NCBI RefSeq assembly: GCF_006715025.1
Contig: NZ_VFMK01000001.1
Location: 3,844,001-3,908,000 of the forward strand
From: Serratia fonticola
GTDB taxonomy: Bacteria; Pseudomonadota; Gammaproteobacteria; Enterobacterales; Enterobacteriaceae
Reading direction: 5' to 3'
Length of the DNA: 64,000 bases
Positions within the stretch are counted from its first letter, which is position 1. Each line of letters begins with the position of its first letter. Under the pieces are notes generated by a model. The model saw only the letters and a program-made list of their open reading frames with translations, was not told the DNA's origin and searched no databases. Shown piece by piece: positions 1 to 8,607 of the stretch. The translations under genes and the position numbers were made by a program.

Positions 1-403
1 AAGCCGCGAGCAGTTGTCCACGATTACTCAGATTACCGCTGCGTAGCAGCGCGCTTTCGACAATCACCCAGATCCATGCGCACCCTACCCCGGCCAGGAA
101 GCGCCAAGCGATCCAACTCCAGAAATCCAGAGACAGCACCATCCCCACCGTGGCCAGCGCAAACACCAGGCAGGCGAGATGATAGCTGCGGGTAAAGCCA
201 ATACGTTTGATCAGTTTACCTGCCACCAGTGTTCCCAACAGGTTACCGGTAAAATAAGAGGAACTGACGACACCAATTTGCCAGGTCGGCAATTGCGCAT
301 GAGTTAACCAAAGAGGAACCAGGGTATTCAATACGGCAATAGAAACCGTAAGCAGCAACAAGCCACAGAGCAACAGAAGCACTGGGCGGGAATATGCGGA
401 CAT
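1..403 (-). CDS. ycaD: MFS transporter, YcaD family (3' part outside window)
   Basis: The N-terminal 134 residues of a major facilitator superfamily transporter; the gene runs off the left edge. The ATG at 403 opens a hydrophobic segment (MSAYSRPVLLLLCG) followed by several membrane helices and the loop GKLIKRIGFTRSY, which matches the charged loop between helices 2 and 3 of MFS proteins. In E. coli ycaD also lies next to the dms locus, which supports the name. The substrate is unknown. It faces the same way as the dms operon but is separated from it by 120 bases without an evident gene, so co-transcription is uncertain. Confidence 0.8.
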   Translation of the reverse strand, partial: MSAYSRPVLLLLCGLLLLTVSIAVLNTLVPLWLTHAQLPTWQIGVVSSSYFTGNLLGTLVAGKLIKRIGFTRSYHLACLVFALATVGMVLSLDFWSWIAWRFLAGVGCAWIWVIVESALLRSGNLSNRGQLLAA

Positions 404-523
404 AGTGAAATTGAAACCGAACACACAGAGAGTGCGCGCATCATGCCACTGGCGATAAAAAAGTCAATCGACGCTTAACGGGCGATCGCACAATATGTTT
501 AGTTTTGTTTCAACAGAAGGAGA

Positions 524-1084
524 TTAAAGCTGTTCGGGCAATGATTTTTCACCGGAGAGAACCAGCGTAATGTGCCCATGAAAACAAGACAACTTGCATA
601 ATCCACAACCGTTACACAATTGATCATCGCACTGTAATTGCTGAACGCCGCTATCAGAGGGCTGAAAAGCCAATGCCTGTTGGGGACAATTGAGAGTACA
701 CATACGGCAGCTATCCTGACGCCCCAGACAACTCAGGCTGATCTGTGGGCGCAGTAGCGTATCGCAAGGCATTTTGTCACGCAGCGCTCCGGTTTGGCAG
801 GCTGCGGTACATTTCTGACAGGCATCGCATTCGGTGAAATCGATACTCAATACAGCCTTGTCTTGTTCGATACTCAATAAGCCATAGGGGCAACTGCGCA
901 CGCAGTCACCACAACCATTACATAACGCACTGAATAACGCTTCCGGCAGAGCCTGAGGCGGGCGAGCCACCGCTGGCATCACCGGCTCATCCTGTACCGT
1001 CATGGTTCTGCCACGCTCAAACCAACCGGTCAGCAATCTGCGCCGGCTGTTGCCCTGCGGAGTAAGCTGCCGATCGCTTTTCAT
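524..1084 (-). CDS. Four-cluster [4Fe-4S] ferredoxin-type protein, NapF-like
   Basis: A 186-residue cysteine-rich protein that closes the dms operon. It has four cysteine sets fit for [4Fe-4S] clusters: C55/58/61/65, C86/89/92/96, C119/126/129/133 and C157/160/163/167. NapF of E. coli has three, so this is a relative rather than a plain NapF. No signal peptide or membrane segment is seen, so it should be cytoplasmic. Its start codon overlaps the dmsD stop by one base (TGATG), implying translational coupling and a role tied to the reductase, perhaps electron supply or cluster/cofactor handling during maturation. That role is inference; E. coli dmsABC lacks such a gene. Confidence 0.8.
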   Translation of the reverse strand: MKSDRQLTPQGNSRRRLLTGWFERGRTMTVQDEPVMPAVARPPQALPEALFSALCNGCGDCVRSCPYGLLSIEQDKAVLSIDFTECDACQKCTAACQTGALRDKMPCDTLLRPQISLSCLGRQDSCRMCTLNCPQQALAFQPSDSGVQQLQCDDQLCNGCGLCKLSCFHGHITLVLSGEKSLPEQL

Positions 1085-1692
1085 CAGAAAAACAGCTCTA
1101 ACTTAGCCACCGGCACCGGGCAATCTGCCGCCCAACCGGCCAAAGTAGCTTGCGCTAACTGGGCGATCCCTTGATAGAACGGATGCCCGGCATGTTGCTC
1201 TAACAGCGCCAGATAACGCGGAGCCCAAGGCAGTAAATGTTGCGCAATCAAGCTCGAAACCATCTGGTCCTGGTGCTCTTCCGCCAACCAGGCGGCCATC
1301 ATCAGTACGGTGCCGATATGATCTTCCGGTTCATTTTGCTCGCGCTGGGCTTCGATACCATTCACCCGCAGCCATTGGCGCAAACGGAGTGTCGAGTCAC
1401 CAAACAGCACACTCTCTTTATCCAGGTAGACCGAACCCCAAGGTGGTGCAGGCAATGCATAAGGCCCAACAAACAAGCGCTGATAAGCCTCTTCCAGTGT
1501 TTCTGGCTGATTCCCCGTCAGGCCCTCGGCAATCAATGCTGCCGCCGGCTCCGCACCTTCATAAGGCCACTCGGACAGCCACTGAGAATCGGCCAGAGAG
1601 GCCAATAATGGCTGGCATTCTTTACTTGTTGGTGGGGCATACAACAAAACTCCCAGCACTCGGCCAGTTAACGCGATTTTTTCGAGCATCAT
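1084..1692 (-). CDS. dmsD: DmsD, Tat-specific chaperone for DMSO reductase catalytic subunit
   Basis: A 202-residue TorD/DmsD-family cytoplasmic chaperone. Such proteins bind the twin-arginine leader of DmsA, hold the apoenzyme until the molybdenum cofactor is inserted and guide it to the Tat translocase. The family core is clear: the block around YQRLFVGPYALPAPPWGSVYL and the NEPEDHIGTVLMMAAWLAEE motif, both close to E. coli DmsD. I chose the ATG at 1692 over a TTG six codons upstream, because GGAGAAG lies before the ATG and nothing precedes the TTG. It follows dmsC by about 50 bases and overlaps the next gene by one base. Both DmsA leaders here are likely clients. Confidence 0.92.
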   Translation of the reverse strand: MMLEKIALTGRVLGVLLYAPPTSKECQPLLASLADSQWLSEWPYEGAEPAAALIAEGLTGNQPETLEEAYQRLFVGPYALPAPPWGSVYLDKESVLFGDSTLRLRQWLRVNGIEAQREQNEPEDHIGTVLMMAAWLAEEHQDQMVSSLIAQHLLPWAPRYLALLEQHAGHPFYQGIAQLAQATLAGWAADCPVPVAKLELFF

Positions 1693-1740
1693 AACTTTGG
1701 GCTTCTCCAAGGGCGCAGCAAGCTGCGCCCAGATTAAACA

Positions 1741-2601
1741 TTAGCCGGCAACGGCCATGCCAACGGTCATATGCAGGCCGTAGAATACACCACGGCCAAT
1801 CAACTCACCGGCAAAGACTAACACAAAGCCCAAGGTCAGCCCCATTACACCCGTATTACTACGGCGCAATTGAGGACAAATCCAGCATCCCAGGCCAAGA
1901 ACCAGCAAGACCAACCGCCATACCATCAATTGGCCATATTCTGGGATCAGGGCCGAAGCCTGTTGCACCGAACTACCGATCGTCGCCAACTCACTCCCTT
2001 GCAACAAGGCAGAGCACAGGCTGAGCAACAACGCCAACACGCTGATCATCATAAGTTGGGTACGTCCGGCAACCTCCAGACCCGCGGCACGCAACAGCAG
2101 TACGCCCAATAGCGGTCCACCGATAAATACCGACAGGAAGAAGTTCAACGTGGTGTAGCCGTTATGCCAGGTCGGTACAGTATCAATCTGATAAACACGC
2201 GTCATGGCATACACGAACAGCAGCCCCAACACCATGGTGACCAGCAACCAGGCCTTGCCCAGCCCCTGCGGCATTTTTTTCAGTATCGCCAACAGCCAAT
2301 ACAGGCCCCCCACCGCAAAAAATACCGAACCGCTTGCGATTTCATTACTCAATGCCGAATCACCGATACGGTTTAGCGAGTTGAATGCCCTTATTGGCGT
2401 CCCCAGATGGAATATTGAGGCGATAAACGCAATCCCCATCAACAGCCATAGGAAAAACATAGAACCTTGTACCGCCCTGCTCTGGCGGTCGGTCAGATTA
2501 CCGGCGATTAACGCCAGCCCCATTACAATCACGCCACCCACGACAAACTGTCCTAAAACAGTGAACACCATCAGCGGCCATTCATGCCATCCTGTACCCA
2601 T
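1741..2601 (-). CDS. dmsC: DmsC-type membrane anchor subunit of DMSO reductase
   Basis: About 286 residues, almost entirely hydrophobic, with eight or so predicted membrane helices. This is the DmsC/YnfH anchor that oxidises menaquinol and holds DmsAB on the membrane. The ATG at 2601 is chosen because a strong AAGGAGG lies a few bases upstream and it gives MGTGWHEWPLMVFTVLGQ, the family N-terminus. An upstream in-frame start would overlap the end of dmsB by over 40 bases. The dmsB stop is one base away, so the two are coupled. The family histidine linked to quinol binding may correspond to the His in IASIFHLGTPIRAF. Confidence 0.93.
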   Translation of the reverse strand: MGTGWHEWPLMVFTVLGQFVVGGVIVMGLALIAGNLTDRQSRAVQGSMFFLWLLMGIAFIASIFHLGTPIRAFNSLNRIGDSALSNEIASGSVFFAVGGLYWLLAILKKMPQGLGKAWLLVTMVLGLLFVYAMTRVYQIDTVPTWHNGYTTLNFFLSVFIGGPLLGVLLLRAAGLEVAGRTQLMMISVLALLLSLCSALLQGSELATIGSSVQQASALIPEYGQLMVWRLVLLVLGLGCWICPQLRRSNTGVMGLTLGFVLVFAGELIGRGVFYGLHMTVGMAVAG

Positions 2602-2602
2602 G

Positions 2603-3220
2603 TTAAACCTCCTTCGGATTAGCCAGATGGCCGGTAGTGTCTCCACTTGGGCGGCTGTTGGCGTTAGGTTTCAGTACAATGCACGGTTTGGTGAAATGGG
2701 CGGCCGGTAATGGTGCCACCTGCGCCAAAGTACCATGTTGCTTGCGCAGTTCTTCGATCGGGCCAAAATCCAGCGCACGTAACGGACAAGACTCGACACA
2801 GACCGGTTTTTTACCCTCAGCGACACGCTCATGACAGCCATCACACTTGGTCATGTGCCCTTTGGCTTCGTTGTACTGTGGAGCGCCATACGGACAAGCC
2901 ATATGGCAATAGCGGCAACCGATGCACACTTCTTCGTTCACGACCACAAAACCGTCTTCACGCTTATGCATCGCGCCACTTGGACAAACTTTGGTACAGG
3001 CCGGATCTTCACAATGGTTACAGGCAATCGACAGATAATAAGCAAACACGTTCTGATGCCAGCTATCACCATCCTGCTGCCAATCACCACCGGCATACTC
3101 ATAAATCCGGCGGAAACTGACGTCCGGTGTCAGGTTCTTATAGTCTTTACACGCCAGCTCGCAGGTTTTGCAGCCGGTGCAACGACTTGAATCGATGTAG
3201 AATCCATATTGCGTAGTCAT
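2603..3220 (-). CDS. dmsB: DmsB, four-[4Fe-4S] electron transfer subunit of DMSO reductase
   Basis: A 205-residue iron-sulfur subunit that carries electrons from DmsC to the molybdenum subunit. Four cysteine groups are visible: C14/17/20/24; CNHCEDPACTKVCPSGA; CIGCRYCHMACPYGAP; and CDGCHERV with CVESCPLRAL. The sequence follows E. coli DmsB almost residue for residue, including the C-terminus NANSRPSGDTTGHLANPKEV. Like other DmsB proteins it has no leader of its own and is presumably exported with folded DmsA by the Tat path. AAGGAGT precedes the ATG. It starts 10 bases after the second dmsA gene and is the only B subunit in the operon, so it may serve both catalytic subunits. Confidence 0.95.
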   Translation of the reverse strand: MTTQYGFYIDSSRCTGCKTCELACKDYKNLTPDVSFRRIYEYAGGDWQQDGDSWHQNVFAYYLSIACNHCEDPACTKVCPSGAMHKREDGFVVVNEEVCIGCRYCHMACPYGAPQYNEAKGHMTKCDGCHERVAEGKKPVCVESCPLRALDFGPIEELRKQHGTLAQVAPLPAAHFTKPCIVLKPNANSRPSGDTTGHLANPKEV

Positions 3221-3230
3221 CAGCTACTCC

Positions 3231-5684
3231 TTAAAGTTTGGCGACTTGCACCAGGTTGGTATGAGAAGGGTTACCTTTGGCAAGCGGCGACGGGCGCTGA
3301 GTCGTCAGCACGTTAATGCTGCCTGCATGATCGATGCGGCTACCGTCCGGCGCGTACCAGGCCCCTTCCCCTAATGCAACAACCCCTGGCAATATACGTG
3401 GCGTTACCCTGGCATTAATGCGTACTTCACCACGATCGTTATAAATCCGGATCAGATCGCCATTGGCGATACCACGAGGCTTGGCATCAATCGGGTTGAT
3501 CCACATCTCCTGGCGGCAAGCGGCTTTCAACACGTCGACGTTACCGTAGGTGGAGTGGGTTCTGGCTTTATAGTGGAAACCGGTCATCTGCAACGGATAT
3601 TTGCTGCTTAACGGATCCTCAAGGCTTTCAAACCCGGCCGCGTAAACCGGCAACGGATGTATGACATCGTCCTGCTCCAACTCCCAGGTGGCGGCCAGCT
3701 CTGCCAGCTCGGCAGAATAGATTTCAATCTTGCCGGAAGGCGTTGTCAGTGGGTTAGCCTGAGGATCGTCGCGGAACGCCTTGTAGGCCACGTAATGGCC
3801 GTCGGGATCACGCTGTTTAAAGATCCCTTGCTTGAGGAACTGCTCAAACTCAGGCAGCGCCGGGATCGCTTCGCGAGATTGCTGGTACAGATGACGCAAC
3901 CATTCCTCCTGCGTACGCCCTTCGGTAAATGCCTGCTCTACTCCCATGCGGCGCGCGATTTCGCTGGTCATGTCATAGATATTCTTACACTCAAAACGCG
4001 GCTTGATCGCCTGATCGGCAAAGATGACATAGCCCATGTTGCCGCTGGAGGCATCCAGGCAGAAGTCCATCTGTTCCGATGCGGTACAATCCGGTAACAC
4101 CAGATCGGCATATTTTGCTGACGACGTCATGTGGTTATCGATCACCACAATCATTTCGCATTTCTTCTCGTCCTGCAGAATGTCATGAGTACGGTTGATT
4201 TCCGCATGCTGGTTGATCAGACAGTTGCCCGCGTAGTTCCAGATAAACTTGATCGGCACATCCAGTTTATCCTTACCCTGCACGCCATCACGCTTGGCGG
4301 TCATTTCCGGTCCGCGCAAAATGGCATCGGTCCACATGAACATGGAGATGCTGGTTTTTACCGGATTTTCCAGCGTTGGCATACGGACAAATGGCAGGCC
4401 ATAAGACCCTTCACGCGCGCCACTGTTACCCCCATGGATACCGACGTTCCCCGTCAGTATCGGCAACATGGCGATCGCTCGTGACGTCAACTCTCCATTA
4501 GCCTGACGCTGCGGCCCCCAGCCCTGGCAGATATAAGCCGGTTTTGTACTACCGATTTCACGCGCCAGTTTGATGATGCGATCGGCTGGAATACCGGTAA
4601 TTTTCGCCGCCCAGGCTGGTGTTTTCGCAATGCCATCATCCCCTTGGCCCAGGATATAGGCTTTGTAATGGCCATTGGCTGGCGCACCCACCGGTAGGGT
4701 TTTCTCGTCATAACCGACGCAATATTTATCCAGGAAGGGCTGGTCAACCAGGTTTTCGGTGATCAGCACATGCGCCAATCCCGCAACCAATGCCGCATCG
4801 GTACCGGGCCGGATAGGGAGCCATTCATCCTCTCTGCCTGCCGCTGTATCCGTATAGCGTGGATCAATGACAATCATGCGCGCATTCGAACGCTCACGTG
4901 CCTGCTCCAGCAGATAGGTCACCCCACCCCCACTCATACGGGTTTCACCTGGGTTATTACCGAACATCACTACTAACTTACTGTTTTCGATGTCCGTTGG
5001 GCTGTTACCACCTGCCCAACCGCCGTAGGTGTAATTCAGACCCATCGCGATCTGCGCCGTGCTGTAGTCACCATAATGGTTCAGATAGCCACCACAACAG
5101 TTCATCAGACGAGCAATTAGCGTAGACCCCGGCGGCCAGGAACGGGTCATGGTCCCGCCTAGCGTCCCCGTGCCATAGTTCAGATAAATTGCTTCATTGC
5201 CATAATCTTTGATGATGCGCTGCAGGTTGTCAGCGATCAGCGTAAAGGCCTCATCCCAACTAATACGTTTGAATTTGCCTTCCCCACGTTTGCCAACACG
5301 CAGCATGGGATATTTCAGACGATCGGGATTATAGACACGGCGGCGCATAGAACGCCCACGCAGACAGGCACGAACCTGATGCAGTTCTTCGTATACGTCG
5401 TTGCCGGTATTGTCGGTTTCAACATACTTGATCTCGCCATCGACAACATGCATCCGCAATGGACAGCGGCTACCGCAGTTGACGGTACAAGCACTCCACA
5501 CCACTTTCTCCTCGCCTTGAGGTGAGGGAGGGACCGTTGGAGAGGTTTCGGCGCCGGCACGACGGCTAAAGGGTAGAGAAACACCACCAACGGCAAGGGC
5601 TAGCCCGCCAATGGCACTGTTCTTAACCAACTTTCGCCGTGAGCACTGCAGGCCTGGTAGTGGTTCTTTTTCAGATTCGCTCAT
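3231..5684 (-). CDS. dmsA: DmsA-type molybdopterin reductase catalytic subunit, second copy (closest to E. coli DmsA)
   Basis: An 817-residue catalytic subunit of the bis-molybdopterin guanine dinucleotide family, reducing DMSO or related S- and N-oxides. It has a twin-arginine leader (RRKLVKN from residue 16, then a hydrophobic stretch), FS0 cluster cysteines C66/C70/C74/C107, and the HYGDYSTAQ segment with Ser208 as likely Mo ligand. GGWAGGNSPTDIENSKLVVMFGNNPG matches E. coli DmsA closely. It lies downstream of a 64-65%-like paralogue (rough impression by eye) with 224 bases between, and 10 bases before dmsB. Being nearest dmsB and most like E. coli DmsA, it is the best candidate for the classical DMSO reductase subunit. 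Confidence 0.95.
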   Translation of the reverse strand: MSESEKEPLPGLQCSRRKLVKNSAIGGLALAVGGVSLPFSRRAGAETSPTVPPSPQGEEKVVWSACTVNCGSRCPLRMHVVDGEIKYVETDNTGNDVYEELHQVRACLRGRSMRRRVYNPDRLKYPMLRVGKRGEGKFKRISWDEAFTLIADNLQRIIKDYGNEAIYLNYGTGTLGGTMTRSWPPGSTLIARLMNCCGGYLNHYGDYSTAQIAMGLNYTYGGWAGGNSPTDIENSKLVVMFGNNPGETRMSGGGVTYLLEQARERSNARMIVIDPRYTDTAAGREDEWLPIRPGTDAALVAGLAHVLITENLVDQPFLDKYCVGYDEKTLPVGAPANGHYKAYILGQGDDGIAKTPAWAAKITGIPADRIIKLAREIGSTKPAYICQGWGPQRQANGELTSRAIAMLPILTGNVGIHGGNSGAREGSYGLPFVRMPTLENPVKTSISMFMWTDAILRGPEMTAKRDGVQGKDKLDVPIKFIWNYAGNCLINQHAEINRTHDILQDEKKCEMIVVIDNHMTSSAKYADLVLPDCTASEQMDFCLDASSGNMGYVIFADQAIKPRFECKNIYDMTSEIARRMGVEQAFTEGRTQEEWLRHLYQQSREAIPALPEFEQFLKQGIFKQRDPDGHYVAYKAFRDDPQANPLTTPSGKIEIYSAELAELAATWELEQDDVIHPLPVYAAGFESLEDPLSSKYPLQMTGFHYKARTHSTYGNVDVLKAACRQEMWINPIDAKPRGIANGDLIRIYNDRGEVRINARVTPRILPGVVALGEGAWYAPDGSRIDHAGSINVLTTQRPSPLAKGNPSHTNLVQVAKL

Positions 5685-5817
5685 AATGATTTCGCTCTGG
5701 GTTGCATAAAAGAGCCAGTGGAACTGGCAATAAAACCTGCAATCAACGTGTTACGTCGCCCCCAATGCAGGGTGGTTTTAAAAGCAGATAAAAGTGTTTG
5801 TTTTATGTTCTGCTCTT

Positions 5818-5851
5818 AGTGGAACTATCCTCCAAAAGGGGTAGTTCCACT
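5818..5851. repeat. Perfect-length hairpin between the two dmsA genes
   Basis: Arms 5818-5830 and 5839-5851 pair over 13 bases (one G-U in RNA) around an 8-base loop. No run of U follows on either strand, so it is not a canonical terminator. It sits in the 224-base gap between the tandem dmsA genes and could act in mRNA processing or stability. Confidence 0.7.
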
Positions 5852-5908
5852 TTGCTCACAGTCAATAAAGAGTTGATATATCAGGTTTTATTGATAATGA
5901 TTTTCATT

Positions 5909-8362
5909 TCATAATTTTTCGATCTGGATCAGATTGGTATGTTGCGGATTACCTTTCGCCAATGGCGATGGCCGATGAGTAGTGAGCGTATTCATACAGG
6001 CGCCATGATCGATGCGGTCGCCATTCATGTTGGCCTGATGCCAGGCTCCCTGCCCCATTGCCGCCACACCAGGCATGATGCGCGGCGTGACCTTGGCGGC
6101 TACCCGCACTTCGCCCCGCGCATTGAATATCCGTACCATTTCACCACTGGTAATACCGCGTTCTCGAGCATCAAAAGGATTGAGCCAAACTTCTTGCGGG
6201 CAGGCAGCCTGCAGTACGTCAATGTTGCCGTAACTGGAGTGAGTCCGGGCCTTATAGTGAAAACCAAACATCTGCAACGGATAGGTTTTACGCAGCGGAT
6301 CGTCCCAACCTTCAAAGCTTGAGGCGTAGACCGGCAAAGGACTGATGGTTTCGTCTTTCTCCAACTCCCAGCTATTAGCAATCTCTGCCAGTCTGGCGGA
6401 ATAAATTTCGATTTTCCCGGAAGGCGTTTTCAGCGGATTGGCATTGGGATCATCGCGGAATTTTTTATAGGCCACAAAATGCCCGTTCGGATCTTTGCGC
6501 TTATAAATCCCCATCTCACGTAAGGCTTCGTAAGAAGGTAACTGAGGATCCCTTTCCAGCATTTTGGCGTAAAGGTACTGTAACCACTGCTCTTGAGTGC
6601 GGCCCTCGGTGAATTTCTGATGTACCTCTGGGCCGAGGCGACGAGCCACTTCGCTCATCACCTCATAGATAGGTTTGCGTTCAAACTTGGCCGACGTCGC
6701 TGGCTGGATAAAGATCAGGTAGCCCATGTTGCCGGCATAATCATTCGGGATGATGTCTTCCTGTTCTACCGTCATCAGATCCGGCAGTAAAATGTCGGCG
6801 TATTTCGCCGAGGAAGTCATAAAGTTTTCCAGCACCACGATCATTTCACATTGAGTATCGTCCTGTAGGATGTCGTGGGTTTTATTAATATCGGAATGCT
6901 GGTTTGTAATGGTGTTACCAGCGTAATTCCAGATAAACTTGATCGGCACATCCAGCTTGTCTTTGCCGCGCACACCATCACGCTTGGCGGTCATCTCAGG
7001 GCCACGAACAATGGCATCTGTCCAACTGAAACAGGAGATTTGAGTTTTTACCGGGTTTTCCAACACCGGCATCCGTTCGATGGTGATGGTATAGGTTGAT
7101 TCGCGCGCACCGCTGTTACCGCCATTAATTCCCACATTGCCGGTGAGGATGGGTAACATGGCAATGGCACGGGAAGTCAACTCACCATTTGCCTGGCGCT
7201 GTGGCCCCCAACCTTGTGAGATATAGGCCGGTTTGGCACTGCCAATCTCACGTGCCAACTTGATGATACGCTCGGCCGGAATGCCGGTGATCTGCGATGC
7301 CCACTGTGGGGTCTTCTCAACGCCGTCCTCACCCTGGCCCAGGATATAGGCCTTGTAGTGGCCGTTGGCAGGTGCACCGGCGGGTAAGGTTTTTTCGTCA
7401 TAACCCACGCAATACTTATCCAGGAACGGTTGGTCGACCAAATCCTCGCTGATCAACACATGCGCCAATCCAGCGACAAGTGCGGCATCTGTGCCTGGCC
7501 GGATCGGGATCCACTCATCTTCCCGGCCCGCTGCGGTATCCGTATAACGTGGATCGATGACAATCATTCGCGCGTTTGAACGTTCGCGCGCCTGCTCCAG
7601 GAAATAGGTGATCCCTCCGCCACTCATGCGGGTTTCTGCCGGGTTATTACCGAACAGCACAACCAGTTTACTGTTTTCGATATCAGATGTGCTGTTGCCC
7701 TCGTTACTGCCGTAGGTATAAGGCATAGCGCAGGCAATCTGGGCGGTACTGTAGGTACCATAATGGCTGAGGAAACCACCGTAGCAGTTCATCAGGCGAG
7801 CAACCAGAGAAGCGTAAGGTGATGAACGGGTGATATTGCCGCCGACGATACCAGAGGTATAGTTAATATAAACCGCTTCGTTACCGTATTTTTCGACGAT
7901 ACGTTGCAGGTTACTGGCAATCTCGCTGTAGGCCTCTTCCCAACTGATGCGTTTAAATTTCCCTTCCCCACGTTTGCCAACGCGCTTCATCGGGTAGTTC
8001 AAACGTTCAGGATGATTCATCCGGCGACGAATGGAACGGCCGCGCAGACAGGCTCGTACCTGGTGATTACCGTACACATCATCGCCAGTGTTATCGGTTT
8101 CAACCCAGTAGACCTCATCATCGCGGACATGCAGGCGCAATGCACAACGACTGCCGCAGTTTACCGAACAGGCTCCCCATACCACTTTATCCTGCGGGTT
8201 TTCCTGCACGGCGTTACTCACCGTTTCCGCTAACGCTTGGCGGCTAAAAGGTAAAGAAAAGCCCCCAGCAGCCAAGGCTAAACCTGCTACTGTACTGGAT
8301 TTCACCAGCGTACGACGGCTGATTCCCTTAGGTGATGACGCTTCAGATTTATTATTAGACAT
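5909..8362 (-). CDS. DmsA/YnfE/YnfF-type molybdopterin reductase catalytic subunit, first copy
   Basis: An 817-residue paralogue of the following gene and first gene of the operon. It has a Tat leader (RRTLVKS from residue 16), FS0 cysteines C65/C69/C73/C105 and HYGTYSTAQ with Ser205 as likely Mo ligand. It departs from E. coli DmsA around the active-site funnel: AMPYTYGSNEGNSTSD instead of GLNYTYGGWADGNSPSD, and ESTYTITIERMPVLE instead of EGSYSLPFVRMPTLE. This resembles YnfE/YnfF, which reduce selenate and possibly other oxides. The order A-A-B-C-D copies E. coli ynfEFGH-dmsD, yet the locus (beside serS) is that of dmsABC. Good GGAGTGAG site before the ATG. The substrate cannot be told from sequence. 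Confidence 0.92.
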   Translation of the reverse strand: MSNNKSEASSPKGISRRTLVKSSTVAGLALAAGGFSLPFSRQALAETVSNAVQENPQDKVVWGACSVNCGSRCALRLHVRDDEVYWVETDNTGDDVYGNHQVRACLRGRSIRRRMNHPERLNYPMKRVGKRGEGKFKRISWEEAYSEIASNLQRIVEKYGNEAVYINYTSGIVGGNITRSSPYASLVARLMNCYGGFLSHYGTYSTAQIACAMPYTYGSNEGNSTSDIENSKLVVLFGNNPAETRMSGGGITYFLEQARERSNARMIVIDPRYTDTAAGREDEWIPIRPGTDAALVAGLAHVLISEDLVDQPFLDKYCVGYDEKTLPAGAPANGHYKAYILGQGEDGVEKTPQWASQITGIPAERIIKLAREIGSAKPAYISQGWGPQRQANGELTSRAIAMLPILTGNVGINGGNSGARESTYTITIERMPVLENPVKTQISCFSWTDAIVRGPEMTAKRDGVRGKDKLDVPIKFIWNYAGNTITNQHSDINKTHDILQDDTQCEMIVVLENFMTSSAKYADILLPDLMTVEQEDIIPNDYAGNMGYLIFIQPATSAKFERKPIYEVMSEVARRLGPEVHQKFTEGRTQEQWLQYLYAKMLERDPQLPSYEALREMGIYKRKDPNGHFVAYKKFRDDPNANPLKTPSGKIEIYSARLAEIANSWELEKDETISPLPVYASSFEGWDDPLRKTYPLQMFGFHYKARTHSSYGNIDVLQAACPQEVWLNPFDARERGITSGEMVRIFNARGEVRVAAKVTPRIMPGVAAMGQGAWHQANMNGDRIDHGACMNTLTTHRPSPLAKGNPQHTNLIQIEKL

Positions 8363-8477
8363 AGCTCACTCCAGGTTTTGCCCTCGCAGAGGGAAAAGCG
8401 ATACCTTGCTCTCAAGGCAGCAACAGGAGGAAGCTAAAAAGATGGATCGTTCAGTTAACGTAAATTACCCCCTCCAC

Positions 8478-8525
8478 TGTATGGATTTTACTTATAAGGA
8501 GGTAGAAAACTTTGTCTGCTATCAA
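8478..8525 (-). promoter_or_regulatory. FNR-type class II promoter of the dms operon
   Basis: TTGTC-TGCT-ATCAA at 8512-8525 matches the FNR dimer site TTGAT-N4-ATCAA at 8 of 10 positions. A TAAAAT -10 element lies at 8490-8485 on the minus strand. This puts the start near 8478 and the FNR site centred close to -41, the class II spacing. Anaerobic activation of dmsA by FNR is established in E. coli; here it is inferred from the site. Confidence 0.65.
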
Positions 8526-8564
8526 TAAAGACAGGTTTCATTCGTAAATGAAAACCGTTCAAAT

Positions 8565-8590
8565 GAAAAAAAGCGCCCGCAGGCGCTTTC
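8565..8590 (-). terminator. Intrinsic terminator of serS
   Basis: On the minus strand a stem AAGCGCC/GGGCGCTT with a three-base loop is followed by a run of seven T, about 18 bases after the serS stop. Confidence 0.85.
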
Positions 8591-8607
8591 GTTGAAACAT
8601 AGACGGT

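Noticed and set aside
5872..5890. TTGAT-AT-ATCAG as an FNR site before the second dmsA gene
   Set aside because: The spacer between half-sites is two bases rather than four.
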